From positions 124,001-188,000 of the forward strand of contig NZ_MEIK01000034.1 in NCBI RefSeq assembly GCF_002777855.1: a stretch of DNA of 64,000 nt. The letters run 5' to 3'. A program made the position numbers and the translations under genes. The notes under the pieces were generated by a model. That model was given only the letters and a program-made list of their open reading frames with translations, had not been told where the DNA came from and searched no databases. The DNA comes from Snodgrassella alvi (GTDB lineage Bacteria; Pseudomonadota; Gammaproteobacteria; Burkholderiales; Neisseriaceae). Positions 30,816 to 38,654 of this stretch are shown here, piece by piece (within the stretch, counting starts at the first letter, position 1; each line of letters opens with the position of its first letter).

Positions 30816-31349
30816 TTATAAGGTTTCGATTGTATGGCTCTGGTTGGTATAGATGCAGATATCACCGGCAATTTCCAGTGATTTTTTAACCACCACTTCA
30901 GGTTCAAGTTCCGTATTTTCCATCAGTGCCCGCGCAGCAGACTGCGCGAATGCACCACCGGAACCAATCGCAGCAATGCTTTGTTCTGGTTCAAGTACGT
31001 CACCATTACCAGTAATCACTAAGGTATTTTTTTTGTCGGCTACAATCAGCATGGCTTCCAGTCGGCGTAAAGCACGGTCGGTACGCCATTCTTTGGCCAG
31101 CTCAATGGCAGCCAGCATCAGCTTGCCCTGATGTTTCTGTAATTTGCTTTCAAACAGTTCAATAAGTGTGAAGGCATCGGCAGTGCCGCCGGCAAATCCA
31201 GCCAGCACTTGATTGTTATAAAGTTTCCTTACTTTACGTGCAGTACCTTTAATAATAGTGTTCCCCAATGTCACTTGACCATCGCCACCGATGGCGACGT
31301 TTTCGCCGCGCCGAACGGAAATAATGGTGGTGCCGTCAAATTGTTGCAT
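30816..31349 (-). CDS. hslV: HslV, peptidase subunit of the HslVU protease
   Basis: HslV is the proteasome-like threonine peptidase. The 177-residue precursor has a 6-residue propeptide before the catalytic threonine of [20 protein letters not shown]. The conserved SerGly-type loops [14 protein letters not shown] and the end [11 protein letters not shown] fit the family. It is the first gene of hslVU, with a sigma-32-like promoter about 60 bases upstream. Confidence 0.97.
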   Translation of the reverse strand: MQQFDGTTIISVRRGENVAIGGDGQVTLGNTIIKGTARKVRKLYNNQVLAGFAGGTADAFTLIELFESKLQKHQGKLMLAAIELAKEWRTDRALRRLEAMLIVADKKNTLVITGNGDVLEPEQSIAAIGSGGAFAQSAARALMENTELEPEVVVKKSLEIAGDICIYTNQSHTIETL

Positions 31350-31408
31350 GTCTTATGATCCTTTGCTGATCAACAGTCGCCATAACTGTTGGGAAAAATA
31401 ACTGCCTT

Positions 31409-31438
31409 TAAATAAGGGCGCTGATGCAGGCTTTCAAG
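31409..31438 (-). promoter_or_regulatory. Sigma-32-like heat-shock promoter of hslVU
   Basis: On the minus strand CTTGAAA (31438-31432) is followed after 13 bases by CCCTTATTTA (31418-31409). These resemble the sigma-32 consensus CTTGAAA and CCCCATnT with a normal spacer. The predicted start near 31401 leaves a 50-base leader before hslV, a known heat-shock operon in proteobacteria. Confidence 0.75.
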
Positions 31439-31530
31439 ACATCAGGATGAGAGTAAATAGGCCTAATGTATATGTCTGAAGTATGAATTACCGGATATAG
31501 CCCAAAGTTTAAGCCTGAATTTCATCAGTA

Positions 31531-31565
31531 AAAAAAACGGCAACCTCTGAGGCTGCCGTTTTTTA
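31531..31565. terminator. Terminator of the ACP-like lipoprotein gene
   Basis: The arms AACGGCA.CCT (31536 on) and AGG.TGCCGTT (to 31560) pair over about 11 bp with one mismatch and a tight loop. Runs of T flank it on both strands, so it works in the minus direction and may work in both. Confidence 0.88.
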
Positions 31566-31576
31566 AACATGGTTAC

Positions 31577-32134
31577 TTATTTTTTGTGTTTGTATACTTT
31601 TTTGGTAGTTACAGTTTTAGTAGTTCTAACAGTTTTTGTTTTTGCAGGAGCTGCAGCGACAGCAACGGTACCATTATCAACTACACAGTTTTGAGTAACG
31701 ATTTGCGGAACAATTCTTTCCTGACCATTAACAACCTGTTTGCTAGGCTGTAATAAGCCTAAAGCGCCTACTTTATCTACAGTATCGCTAGTAGCAATTG
31801 CTGTTTTCCAAGTGATACCTTCAGGAGAAACGAATGTATTGTAATTTACGTCACGCGCGTCACGCATCATCACTGGAGAAAGTTTACCCTGATAGTTTAC
31901 CTGTGCAGCCACAACGTTTTGGCCTTGTAGACCATACATTACACGTAAGTTGTTTTTAGCGTTGCCAGTACCGCAAAGGTAAGAAACTTCTTTACGTCCG
32001 TCAATCTGTACATTGGCAGTAGTAGCAGCGGCAGTTGCAGTTGATTGTGCAGCGGGGGCTTTGTGATGAGATTTGGAAGCACAACCAGTCAGTGCAAGCA
32101 TTAACAAGACAGCAGGAACTAGAACTTTTTTCAT
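31577..32134 (-). CDS. Putative ACP-like lysozyme-inhibitor lipoprotein
   Basis: The 185-residue protein has a lipoprotein signal with lipobox LTGC (Cys18). The core (about 50-155) resembles the Neisseria adhesin complex protein, a MliC-like inhibitor of C-type lysozyme: VSYLCGTG, LRVMYGLQGQ, and a late cysteine in VTQNCVV that would pair with the first. It differs from ACP in its lipid anchor, an Ala/Thr spacer after Cys18, and a strongly basic tail rich in Lys and Thr (about 165-185, ending KVYKHKK). The family call rests on pattern recognition and needs a profile search. Confidence 0.65.
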   Translation of the reverse strand: MKKVLVPAVLLMLALTGCASKSHHKAPAAQSTATAAATTANVQIDGRKEVSYLCGTGNAKNNLRVMYGLQGQNVVAAQVNYQGKLSPVMMRDARDVNYNTFVSPEGITWKTAIATSDTVDKVGALGLLQPSKQVVNGQERIVPQIVTQNCVVDNGTVAVAAAPAKTKTVRTTKTVTTKKVYKHKK

Positions 32135-32390
32135 GACAACTCCTTCAAGTATTTATGAATAAATTATTAGATAACATAAGCCATGATACTTGGCTTAGGT
32201 AAAGAAGCAATAGATGTATCTTAGTCTTTTTTAGCTAATGTAGGTTAGTATTAAAAATGACTAAATAAACGTTATCGTTACTGAGTTAATAGTACATGAT
32301 TAAAAAACTCTGCACAACTCAATGTTTTAAGAACAGAAACTATTTATCACTTTGATAAAGGTAATATTTTAATTATTATTTTACCGGCAT

Positions 32391-33209
32391 TTAATTTTCA
32401 AAATTTAACTTTGTTTGACTTGGTGTCTGTACCACGCTTCCGTTTTTAAGGTTGTAAGCTGTGAGACTTCCGCCCCATAGTGCTCCGGTATCGACACAAA
32501 CAACATTGTCTTGATGGTACAGTCCTAATGCTGACCAATGGCCAAATAAAATGGTTTTGTCTGTATTTTGTCTCGCAGGTGCTTTGAACCACGGCATTAA
32601 CTGAGATGGCATATCACCAAGCATACCTTTGTAATCAAAATCCATGGCGCCATCAACGGTAAGTGCACGCATACGTGTGAAGCTGTTAGTAATAAAACGC
32701 AGCCGTTCATCGCCATTGAGGTTGTTGTTCCAGCGTACGGGTTTATTGCCATACATACGGGCAAAAAACTCTTGCGGATTGTTTTGTAATACGGTTTCCA
32801 CTTCTACCGCTAGCCGTTGTGCCTGTTTGCAGTTCCATTCCGGCCAAATACCAGCATGTACCAGCACATAATCTTGTTCCTCACGGTAAAGAGGTTGCTG
32901 GCGTAGCCAGTCAATTAAATTTGTTCTGTCTGGGGCATTGAGAATGTCACTGATGGTGTCGCCACGCTTGAGTTTGCCATGACCGTAATGCAATGCGAGT
33001 AAATGCAAATCATGATTGCCGAGAATAGTCTGCATACAGCCATCATGCTGTTTGACCAGACGCAATGTTGCCAGAGACTGGGGGCCGCGATTGACTAAGT
33101 CACCAGTGAGCCAGATAGTGTCGGTACCGGGATTAAAATTTAGTTTATTTAGAAGCTGTTGAAATTCAGTCAGACAGCCTTGTATATCGCCAATCACATA
33201 TTGCGCCAT
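32391..33209 (-). CDS. apaH: Diadenosine tetraphosphatase
   Basis: ApaH hydrolyses Ap4A to two ADP and also removes NpnN caps from RNA. The 272-residue protein has the phosphoesterase motifs GDIQGC, GDLVNRGP and GNHDLH, then FGHWS and CVDTGALWGG. It begins after GGAGAG. ridA lies upstream on the same strand with a long hairpin in the gap. Confidence 0.96.
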   Translation of the reverse strand: MAQYVIGDIQGCLTEFQQLLNKLNFNPGTDTIWLTGDLVNRGPQSLATLRLVKQHDGCMQTILGNHDLHLLALHYGHGKLKRGDTISDILNAPDRTNLIDWLRQQPLYREEQDYVLVHAGIWPEWNCKQAQRLAVEVETVLQNNPQEFFARMYGNKPVRWNNNLNGDERLRFITNSFTRMRALTVDGAMDFDYKGMLGDMPSQLMPWFKAPARQNTDKTILFGHWSALGLYHQDNVVCVDTGALWGGSLTAYNLKNGSVVQTPSQTKLNFEN

Positions 33210-33224
33210 ATTTACTCTCCAGTT

Positions 33225-33266
33225 CGTTCAGCTACAGGCAGTCTCAATACTTGCCTGTGCTGAACG
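33225..33266 (-). promoter_or_regulatory. Long hairpin between ridA and apaH
   Basis: CGTTCAGC-ACAGGCA pairs with TGCCTGTGCTGAACG over 15 bp with one bulged T. No T run follows on the minus strand. It sits just before the apaH ribosome binding site, so it may be an RNA-processing or stability element rather than a terminator. Confidence 0.5.
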
Positions 33267-33276
33267 AGTCTGACTG

Positions 33277-33663
33277 TTATTTTTCTAAAACTAGTATAGC
33301 TTCAGCTTCTACCAGTACGCCTTTAGGTAACGCAGACACTTCTACAGCGGCACGAGCTGGATAGGGTGCAGTAAAGTATTGCGCCATAATTTCGTTGAAG
33401 GTGGAAAAATTGCTTAAATCAGTGAGATAGGCGTTTACTTTCACCAGATCATTCAGATTACCACCGGCTGCCTGTGCTACAGCCTGTAGGTTTTTGAATA
33501 CTTGATGAGCCTGCTCAGCAAAGCCACCTGCAACAACTTGCATGGTCTCTGCTACCAAGGGAATCTGTCCAGACAGATATACTGTATCCCCTACACGGAC
33601 AGCCTGCGAATATGCGCCGATAGCAGCGGGTGCCTTATCAGTATGAATAATGGTTTTGCTCAC
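33277..33663 (-). CDS. ridA: RidA family reactive imine deaminase
   Basis: RidA hydrolyses reactive 2-aminoacrylate-type imines released by PLP enzymes such as threonine dehydratase. The frame opens at 33696, but a GTG at 33663 with GGAG 7 bases upstream gives the family start (VSKTIIHTDKAPAAIGAYSQA), 128 residues. GQIPL, the arginine of PARAAVEVSALPKG and VEAEAILVL are the family signatures. ilvA in this window is a natural source of its substrate. Confidence 0.94.
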   Translation of the reverse strand: MSKTIIHTDKAPAAIGAYSQAVRVGDTVYLSGQIPLVAETMQVVAGGFAEQAHQVFKNLQAVAQAAGGNLNDLVKVNAYLTDLSNFSTFNEIMAQYFTAPYPARAAVEVSALPKGVLVEAEAILVLEK

Positions 33664-33702
33664 AATGCTACTCCTTCGTATTAAAAGGGTTGTCAAAAAA
33701 AA

Positions 33703-34902
33703 TCAGGCTTTCAGAAATAAAGCCAACAAGTCATTGAGAAAACTGCGTCCGAGTGTTGTAGGGCGCAGAAAGAATGGGTTGGCATCTAATAAGCCGCGTT
33801 TAACAGCTTCACTGATAGCTTGCTGGATTACCGACAGTGGAAGTCCGGTACGCTCATTAAACCATGCACTAGGTACACCGTCTGTTAAACGTAAAACATT
33901 AAGCATGAATTCAAATGGCAAATCCCCGGCAGCAACTGACTGGCGGCTAATGGCGCGTTGTGGTTGCTGCTGCATGCTTTGTATATAGTCTTTGGGATGG
34001 CGGCTGCGGGTGGTGCGCACAATTGACTGAGCGCTGGATATTTTACCATGTGCTCCGGCTCCGATACCGATATAGTCACCAAACTGCCAGTAGTTCAGAT
34101 TATGCTGACATTGCTGATGTGAACGGGCAAAGGCCGACGTCTCATAATGGATAAATCCGGCTTGCTTTAAAGCAGAATGCACGACTTCTTCTATATTGGC
34201 AAGGTGGTCTTCATCCGGTAATTGTGGCGGCGGGGTATGGGCAAAAGGAGTGTTAGGCTCAAGAGTTAACTGATAGGCACTGATATGCTGTAAACCAGTG
34301 GCAAGAGCAGTTTGAATATCTTCTTTTGCCTGCATAAGAGTTTGTCCGGGTAATGCATACATCAGATCTATATTTACTTTGGGAAACAGGGATAATCCGA
34401 CTTCGATAGCTCTTAATGCATCATCACGACTATGGATACGTCCCAATGTGGCTAGCTTGTCGTCAGCAAAGCTTTGTACACCAATTGACAGACGGTTAAT
34501 ACCGGCTGCAGCATACCCGGCAAAGCGTTGGCGTTCAAAGGTGCCTGGGTTAGCTTCCAGTGTTATTTCAGCAGCGGGCTGCAGATTAATGCGGGCACGT
34601 ATACCACTCAACAATTGTTCCAATGACGCAGCAGATAGAAGACTGGGCGTGCCGCCACCAATAAAGACAGTATGTACCGTCCTACCCCAGAAATAGGGAA
34701 GCTCGGCCTCAAGATCGGTAAGTAAAGCTGAAATATAAGCCCGTTCATCAAGCTCTTGTTTCAACTGATGCGAATTGAAATCACAGTACGGACACTTACG
34801 CACACACCAAGGTACATGGATATACAGGGATAAAGGAGGTAAATTTGTCAAATTGGGCGTGGCTGTCTGGTTATTGTGCAATGGTAGAGAAAACTCAGAC
34901 AT
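33703..34902 (-). CDS. hemW: HemW heme chaperone, radical SAM family
   Basis: HemW resembles coproporphyrinogen III oxidase HemN but acts as a heme chaperone. The 399-residue product has the 4Fe-4S CxxxCxxC motif in VPWCVRKCPYCDF near residue 32, the GGGTPS motif, and SIGVQSF. It lacks the extra cysteine after CxxC that marks true HemN (it has CDF). Its start overlaps the rdgB stop by 8 bases, the usual rdgB-hemW pairing. Confidence 0.92.
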   Translation of the reverse strand: MSEFSLPLHNNQTATPNLTNLPPLSLYIHVPWCVRKCPYCDFNSHQLKQELDERAYISALLTDLEAELPYFWGRTVHTVFIGGGTPSLLSAASLEQLLSGIRARINLQPAAEITLEANPGTFERQRFAGYAAAGINRLSIGVQSFADDKLATLGRIHSRDDALRAIEVGLSLFPKVNIDLMYALPGQTLMQAKEDIQTALATGLQHISAYQLTLEPNTPFAHTPPPQLPDEDHLANIEEVVHSALKQAGFIHYETSAFARSHQQCQHNLNYWQFGDYIGIGAGAHGKISSAQSIVRTTRSRHPKDYIQSMQQQPQRAISRQSVAAGDLPFEFMLNVLRLTDGVPSAWFNERTGLPLSVIQQAISEAVKRGLLDANPFFLRPTTLGRSFLNDLLALFLKA

Positions 34903-35506
34903 GCAGATTTAAACCGGATTGTTGCTTTAATTTAGTGAGTAAAATATTCAGCGCCTGCGCACGATGGCTGACACGATTTTTTTCGTCTTGACTCATTTGT
35001 GCTGCTGTGAGGTGCTGTTCGGGAAGATAAAAATGCGGGTCATAGCCAAAACCATTGTTTCCAGTTGCCGTGGATTGCCACAATCCCCGCCAGATGGCAT
35101 CAGCAATGACTGGCTGTGGATCATCTGGATGGCGTACTAGCACCAATACACAGACGTAAAATACAGTTTTATCGCTGAATGGTTGTAAGTCGGCATCCAG
35201 TTTGGCATTGTTGGCTGCATCTGATTTGGGTTCTGTACCGGCGTAGCGGGCGGAATAAACTCCAGGTGCGCCTTTTAGTGCATTGGCACAGATACCTGAA
35301 TCATCTGCCAATGCCGGTAAGCCGCTATAGCGGCTGGCATGGCGGGCTTTTGCTAAAGCATTTTCAACAAAAGTAATATAAGGTTCTGGACATTCTGGAA
35401 TATTGAATTCTGCTTGTGGCACTATTTCAATATTTAATGATTGTAGCAGACGCTTGAACTCAGTTAATTTACCCTGATTATTACTGGCAAGAACAATTTT
35501 ATTCAT
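34895..35506 (-). CDS. rdgB: RdgB/HAM1 non-canonical purine NTP pyrophosphatase
   Basis: RdgB removes dITP and XTP from the nucleotide pool. The frame extends up to 35584, but the family start is MNKIVLASNNQGKLTEF at 35506, giving 203 residues. Motifs include ADDSGICANALKGAPGVYSARYAG, given here as ADDSGICANAL and GAPGVYSARYAG, plus GFGYDPHFYLPE and SHRAQAL. It overlaps the stop of the upstream membrane-protein gene by 8 bases, and hemW overlaps its end. Confidence 0.95.
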   Translation of the reverse strand: MNKIVLASNNQGKLTEFKRLLQSLNIEIVPQAEFNIPECPEPYITFVENALAKARHASRYSGLPALADDSGICANALKGAPGVYSARYAGTEPKSDAANNAKLDADLQPFSDKTVFYVCVLVLVRHPDDPQPVIADAIWRGLWQSTATGNNGFGYDPHFYLPEQHLTAAQMSQDEKNRVSHRAQALNILLTKLKQQSGLNLHV

Positions 35507-35738
35507 GTTTAACATCTTTAGAAGATAAAGCCCGATATATTTGCTGGGCAGCACGTTCACGTAATGTGAATGCCAACGCTGCAAACTGGCCTAATGCGCT
35601 AACAAATGCGAGTAAACAGCAAATCAGCGCAATATTGCGCTGATTTTGTACCCAATAATAGCAGCCCAATATTATCCAGCCAATAAACATGAATGTACAT
35701 GATGCTAGAATAAGTAATAAAAGTTTGAATTTTGTCAT
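35499..35738 (-). CDS. Small two-helix membrane protein, array member 1
   Basis: The 79-residue protein has two hydrophobic helices (about 5-28 and 36-56) and a short basic C-terminus (LRERAAQQIYRALSSKD). Its layout resembles the products at 35899-36099 and 36826-37044: short basic start, helix, Gly and aromatic residues, short loop, cysteine-containing second helix, basic tail. I do not recognise a named family. It overlaps rdgB, so it is cotranscribed with rdgB-hemW. A duplicate of its first 57 bases lies at 36384-36440. Confidence 0.7.
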   Translation of the reverse strand: MTKFKLLLLILASCTFMFIGWIILGCYYWVQNQRNIALICCLLAFVSALGQFAALAFTLRERAAQQIYRALSSKDVKHE

Positions 35739-35898
35739 TTACGCAGGCTCAAAAACAACAGTATAGCGACAAATATGTTTTATTACTTAAAATTTAATGA
35801 TTTTGCGTTGAATCAGTTTCACGTTTTAATTCAAAAAATGTTAAAGCGTTAACTAAATACAAATCTAACAAAAGTGATGCCATTTAATACTGTAGATA

Positions 35899-36099
35899 TT
35901 AAGGTTTTTGTTTTTGTCCTAGTTTAGATAATTTCAAGCTTAATGGAATATCCACAATTAAACAAAATATACTGATAATAAAGCATACAGTGCTGTATGT
36001 TGTAAGCTGTTGCTCTTTTTGAAAAAGAAAATAGCCAGTGAAAAACGACACTATAAATACAATAAAGCTAATGCTAAGGAGAATTATTATTTTGAACAT
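35899..36099 (-). CDS. Small two-helix membrane protein, array member 2
   Basis: The 66-residue protein starts MFKIIILLSISF, has helices at about 3-26 and 35-55, and ends in KLSKLGQKQKP. It shares the overall plan of members 1 and 5 of the array, especially the YSxxCF start of helix two and the Lys-rich end. A truncated copy is at 36540-36719. Function unknown; two short helices and a basic tail suggest a membrane-inserted peptide-like protein. Confidence 0.65.
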   Translation of the reverse strand: MFKIIILLSISFIVFIVSFFTGYFLFQKEQQLTTYSTVCFIISIFCLIVDIPLSLKLSKLGQKQKP

Positions 36100-36210
36100 G
36101 GTTTTTAAATAAAATGTATAAAAGTATAAAGAAATGTTATTTAATTGAAGTTTACCTTATTTAATCTTAAAATTCCATATGTATTTTATTTTTCTAAAGT
36201 TTAGATTCTA

Positions 36211-36380
36211 GTTAGTTTTTTGTGATGTTAAGATGAGATTTCTGGCGAACATTAATCAGTTTAATGGTAAAGGGTGCAATAATAATCAATCCTGTAATAG
36301 CTATTGCAAAGCAGCACAGGCAAATACCATAAGAAATAATGGATATCTGTAAAAAAGATAGTACCCAATATAAATGCTTT
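36211..36380 (-). pseudogene. Decayed copy of the two-helix gene at 36826-37044
   Basis: The DNA closely parallels 36834-37000: GTGATGTTAAGAT against GTGATGTAAGAT, and AAAGGGTGCAATAATAA is identical in both. On the minus strand the reading frame is broken by a one-base insertion in the loop region and lacks the N-terminal helix, which is replaced by the start of the next repeat unit. No product is expected. Confidence 0.7.
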
Positions 36381-36383
36381 AAT

Positions 36384-36440
36384 AAACATGAATATACATG
36401 ACGATAGAATAATTAATAAAATTTGAATTTAGTCATTTAC
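36384..36440 (-). pseudogene. Remnant 5' end of an array member 1 copy
   Basis: The segment matches the first 57 bases of the 79-residue gene (35682-35738). A one-base loss after codon 5 puts a stop at codon 8 (MTKFKFY then TAA). It marks the junction of the tandem duplication, fused to the decayed copy at 36211-36380. Confidence 0.7.
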
Positions 36441-36539
36441 TCAGGTTCAAAAACAACTGTATAGCAACAAATTTTTTTATTACTTAGACATTAGGTGATT
36501 TTGTGTTAAATCAGTTTCACGTTTTAATTCTGAAAGATG

Positions 36540-36719
36540 TTAAAGCGTTAACTGTATACAATTCTGACAAATGTCATGCCATTTAATACTACTGATGATA
36601 AAGCATACAGTACTATATGTTGATAGCCGTTGCTCTTTTTGAAAAAGAGAAAAGCCAACGTAAAAGGACACCATAAACAGAATAAAGTTAATGCTTAAGG
36701 GAATAATTATTTTAATCAT
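36540..36719 (-). CDS. Truncated two-helix protein, copy of member 2
   Basis: An intact frame of 59 residues starts MIKIIIPLSINF and follows the 66-residue member closely as far as YSTVCFIIS. A deletion of about 85 bases then joins the gene to its own downstream spacer, replacing helix two with SIKWHDICQNCIQLTL. It may still be made as a one-helix protein, but is more likely a decaying gene. Confidence 0.5.
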   Translation of the reverse strand: MIKIIIPLSINFILFMVSFYVGFSLFQKEQRLSTYSTVCFIISSIKWHDICQNCIQLTL

Positions 36720-36825
36720 TGTATTTAAAATAAATATATAAAATCTTAAAAATTGTTATTTTAGTTTAGCTTGCCCCATGTAATTTTGAAAATTATTTTG
36801 TATTTCATTTTTTTAAAGTTTAATT

Positions 36826-37044
36826 CTAGTCAGTTTTTTGTGATGTAAGATTGGATTTCTGGCTGATTTTAATCAGTTTAATTGTAAAGGGTGCAATAAT
36901 AACCAATCCTGTAATACCAACTGCAAAACAACACAAGCTGTACCATAAGGGGTAACGGATGTCTGCAAAAAAGATGGTACCCATAATAAATGCAGCAATT
37001 ATCAGTATAGATAGAAAACTATAACTGATTATCATTTTTTTCAT
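36826..37044 (-). CDS. Small two-helix membrane protein, array member 5
   Basis: The 72-residue protein starts MKKMIISYSFLSILI, with helices at about 4-27 and 36-57 (YSLCCFAVGITGLVIIAP), and ends in a basic tail (KLIKISQKSNLTSQKTD). It is the intact form of the decayed copy at 36211-36380. Function unknown. It is the promoter-proximal member of the array on the minus strand. Confidence 0.65.
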   Translation of the reverse strand: MKKMIISYSFLSILIIAAFIMGTIFFADIRYPLWYSLCCFAVGITGLVIIAPFTIKLIKISQKSNLTSQKTD

Positions 37045-37459
37045 ATTAGTCGATTCAAGAATTTTTTAAGATAAAAACAAGTGTAGCTTATTTGCCAGCT
37101 ATTGTATCTGATGACGCTTTATTATAGATAATGGTTCTTAAAAACTTAAGATTATTGTGTTGATACTGTTTTATTTATCAAAATAATTTATAGTCACGAT
37201 TTGATTATCAAAGAGCTGCTAAAAGTATCTTACAGTATTGTTGTGCGATAGTGTTTAACTCATATTTGAAGTTTATAAAGAAAAATAATCCATATCAGGA
37301 CATTAATGTAATTAACGATATGGTTTTTTTTATATTAGGTTTGCTTAAGAGTTTCGCTACCAGAATCAAATATTGAAAAGTAAATTAAAAAAAGAAAATT
37401 TTTGTGCAAAGTAAAAAGTTTGCTAATAAAAAAGCCTGCTTTAAGCAGGCTTTTGGTTT
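37045..37459. other. Intergenic region between the small-protein array and bamC
   Basis: AT-rich; holds the bamC terminator (37430-37454) and a second hairpin, CCATATC (37290-37296) with GATATGG (37317-37323), followed on the plus strand by a run of T. I see no gene. Confidence 0.5.
37430..37454. terminator. Terminator of dapA-bamC
   Basis: AAAAGCCTGCT and AGCAGGCTTTT form a perfect 11-bp stem with a 3-base loop. On the minus strand the U-rich arm lies just after bamC. Confidence 0.88.
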
Positions 37460-38608
37460 TTATCGCAACTGCTGATCAAGTTGCTGAATCCATTTTTTAC
37501 CATCTTTACCGGTATAAGGTGTACCGTCAACATTGGCTAGACTGACGCGTGTTCCTCCATCTTTTAATGGTTGAGCCAATACCATCAAACGCGGCTGCTC
37601 TTTAGGCTGTTGCTCGCGTTCGATTTTTTTGCTGCGACCAAACATGCGGCTAAACAGCCCCGGTTTTTTGTTGGTTACAGATGAGGCTTCAGCAGCGGCC
37701 ACTTCCACAAGATAGGCATACTGGCTCTGATTTTCGCCAATAACATTTAGCCCTACGCGATCCAGTGCCAGAGCAACGCGGCGCCAGTTGCGTTCCTGTG
37801 GGCCAAGCAGATAAACACTACTGCCATCGGTTCTGGCCAAAGCGTTCTCATTGGGATTTTGCTGTTGAGCGGCTACCTGTTGCTGTACCTGTTTGGCATC
37901 TGCACCTAAATATTGCATGAAGCGTGCCAGAAATGCTGCTTCTAGTTCAGGTTCATTAGGGCGTGGCTGCCATGCGGTACTGTCACCATCTTTGCTGGTA
38001 TAGACTTCTTTCATGCCTTTCTGGCTGAAGAAGACATCAGTACCACCCTTATTGTTTCTTTCCAACCGGATGGTAAACATATCACGTTCACCACTGGAGT
38101 AAACGCCACCCAAGCCTACTTTTTCAAATATACCGCGAATGGCATCTGAAGGCAGTTTGGCCCGATTTTCAGCCCAGTTGGTCTGCATTAGGCCGATAGA
38201 TGGTTCTTCACGTTCTATAGTAAAGCCCTGCTCTTGCCAAAAAGCTTTCAATAGAGGCCATAACTCAGCAGCTTGTTTATTGTCTACCGTTAACCAACGG
38301 ATGCTGCCATCACGTTGAAAATGAATATCCGGTACTTGTGTCAATACCTGTGTATTGGCTGCGGGCTGGTTTTTGTTGTTGCGTTTGTTCAGATCACTGG
38401 CACGGACGGCACCATTAATCAGCGAGCTGCCTGGAGCACTGAAACGATTACCTTGATTGGGATCAGTCAAATCTGGCGGTACATCCAGCTGAACAATTTT
38501 TTTATTGTCTGACTGATAATCGAGTTTAGGTAGGTTTTCTTTTTTACTGGCACAAGCGGCAAGACTGGCTGCCAGCAGGGTCAGGACAACGGTTTTACTT
38601 ATATTCAT
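37460..38608 (-). CDS. bamC: Outer membrane assembly lipoprotein BamC
   Basis: BamC is an accessory lipoprotein of the BAM complex that inserts beta-barrels in the outer membrane. The open frame begins at a GTG at 38617; the ATG at 38608 gives MNISKTVVLTLLAASLAAC with lipobox cysteine near residue 19, 382 residues in all. A conserved unstructured stretch (QLDVPPDLTDPNQGNRF) that contacts BamD in E. coli is present, then two helix-grip domains. It follows dapA by about 46 bases, the E. coli dapA-bamC order. Confidence 0.92.
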   Translation of the reverse strand: MNISKTVVLTLLAASLAACASKKENLPKLDYQSDNKKIVQLDVPPDLTDPNQGNRFSAPGSSLINGAVRASDLNKRNNKNQPAANTQVLTQVPDIHFQRDGSIRWLTVDNKQAAELWPLLKAFWQEQGFTIEREEPSIGLMQTNWAENRAKLPSDAIRGIFEKVGLGGVYSSGERDMFTIRLERNNKGGTDVFFSQKGMKEVYTSKDGDSTAWQPRPNEPELEAAFLARFMQYLGADAKQVQQQVAAQQQNPNENALARTDGSSVYLLGPQERNWRRVALALDRVGLNVIGENQSQYAYLVEVAAAEASSVTNKKPGLFSRMFGRSKKIEREQQPKEQPRLMVLAQPLKDGGTRVSLANVDGTPYTGKDGKKWIQQLDQQLR

Positions 38609-38654
38609 ATCGGCCACTTTCTGTGTGTATTTTTCTGATATGGTAGGCTTATGT

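Larger units (their letters stand above)
35682..36720. repeat. Tandem duplication of about 700 bp, units 1 and 2
   Basis: Unit 1 starts near 35682 and unit 2 near 36384. Shared blocks include AATAAACATGAAT, the run AATCAGTTTCACGTTTTAATT in both spacers (35810 and 36509 areas), GTTAAAGCGTTAACT, GCCATTTAATACT, AAGCATACAG and GTTGCTCTTTTTGAAAAAGA. Unit 2 has lost part of its second gene and both units have diverged by scattered substitutions, so the event is not recent. Confidence 0.75.

Noticed and set aside
37200-37212. TTGATTATCAA as an FNR site
   Set aside because: The half-sites are separated by one base instead of four.
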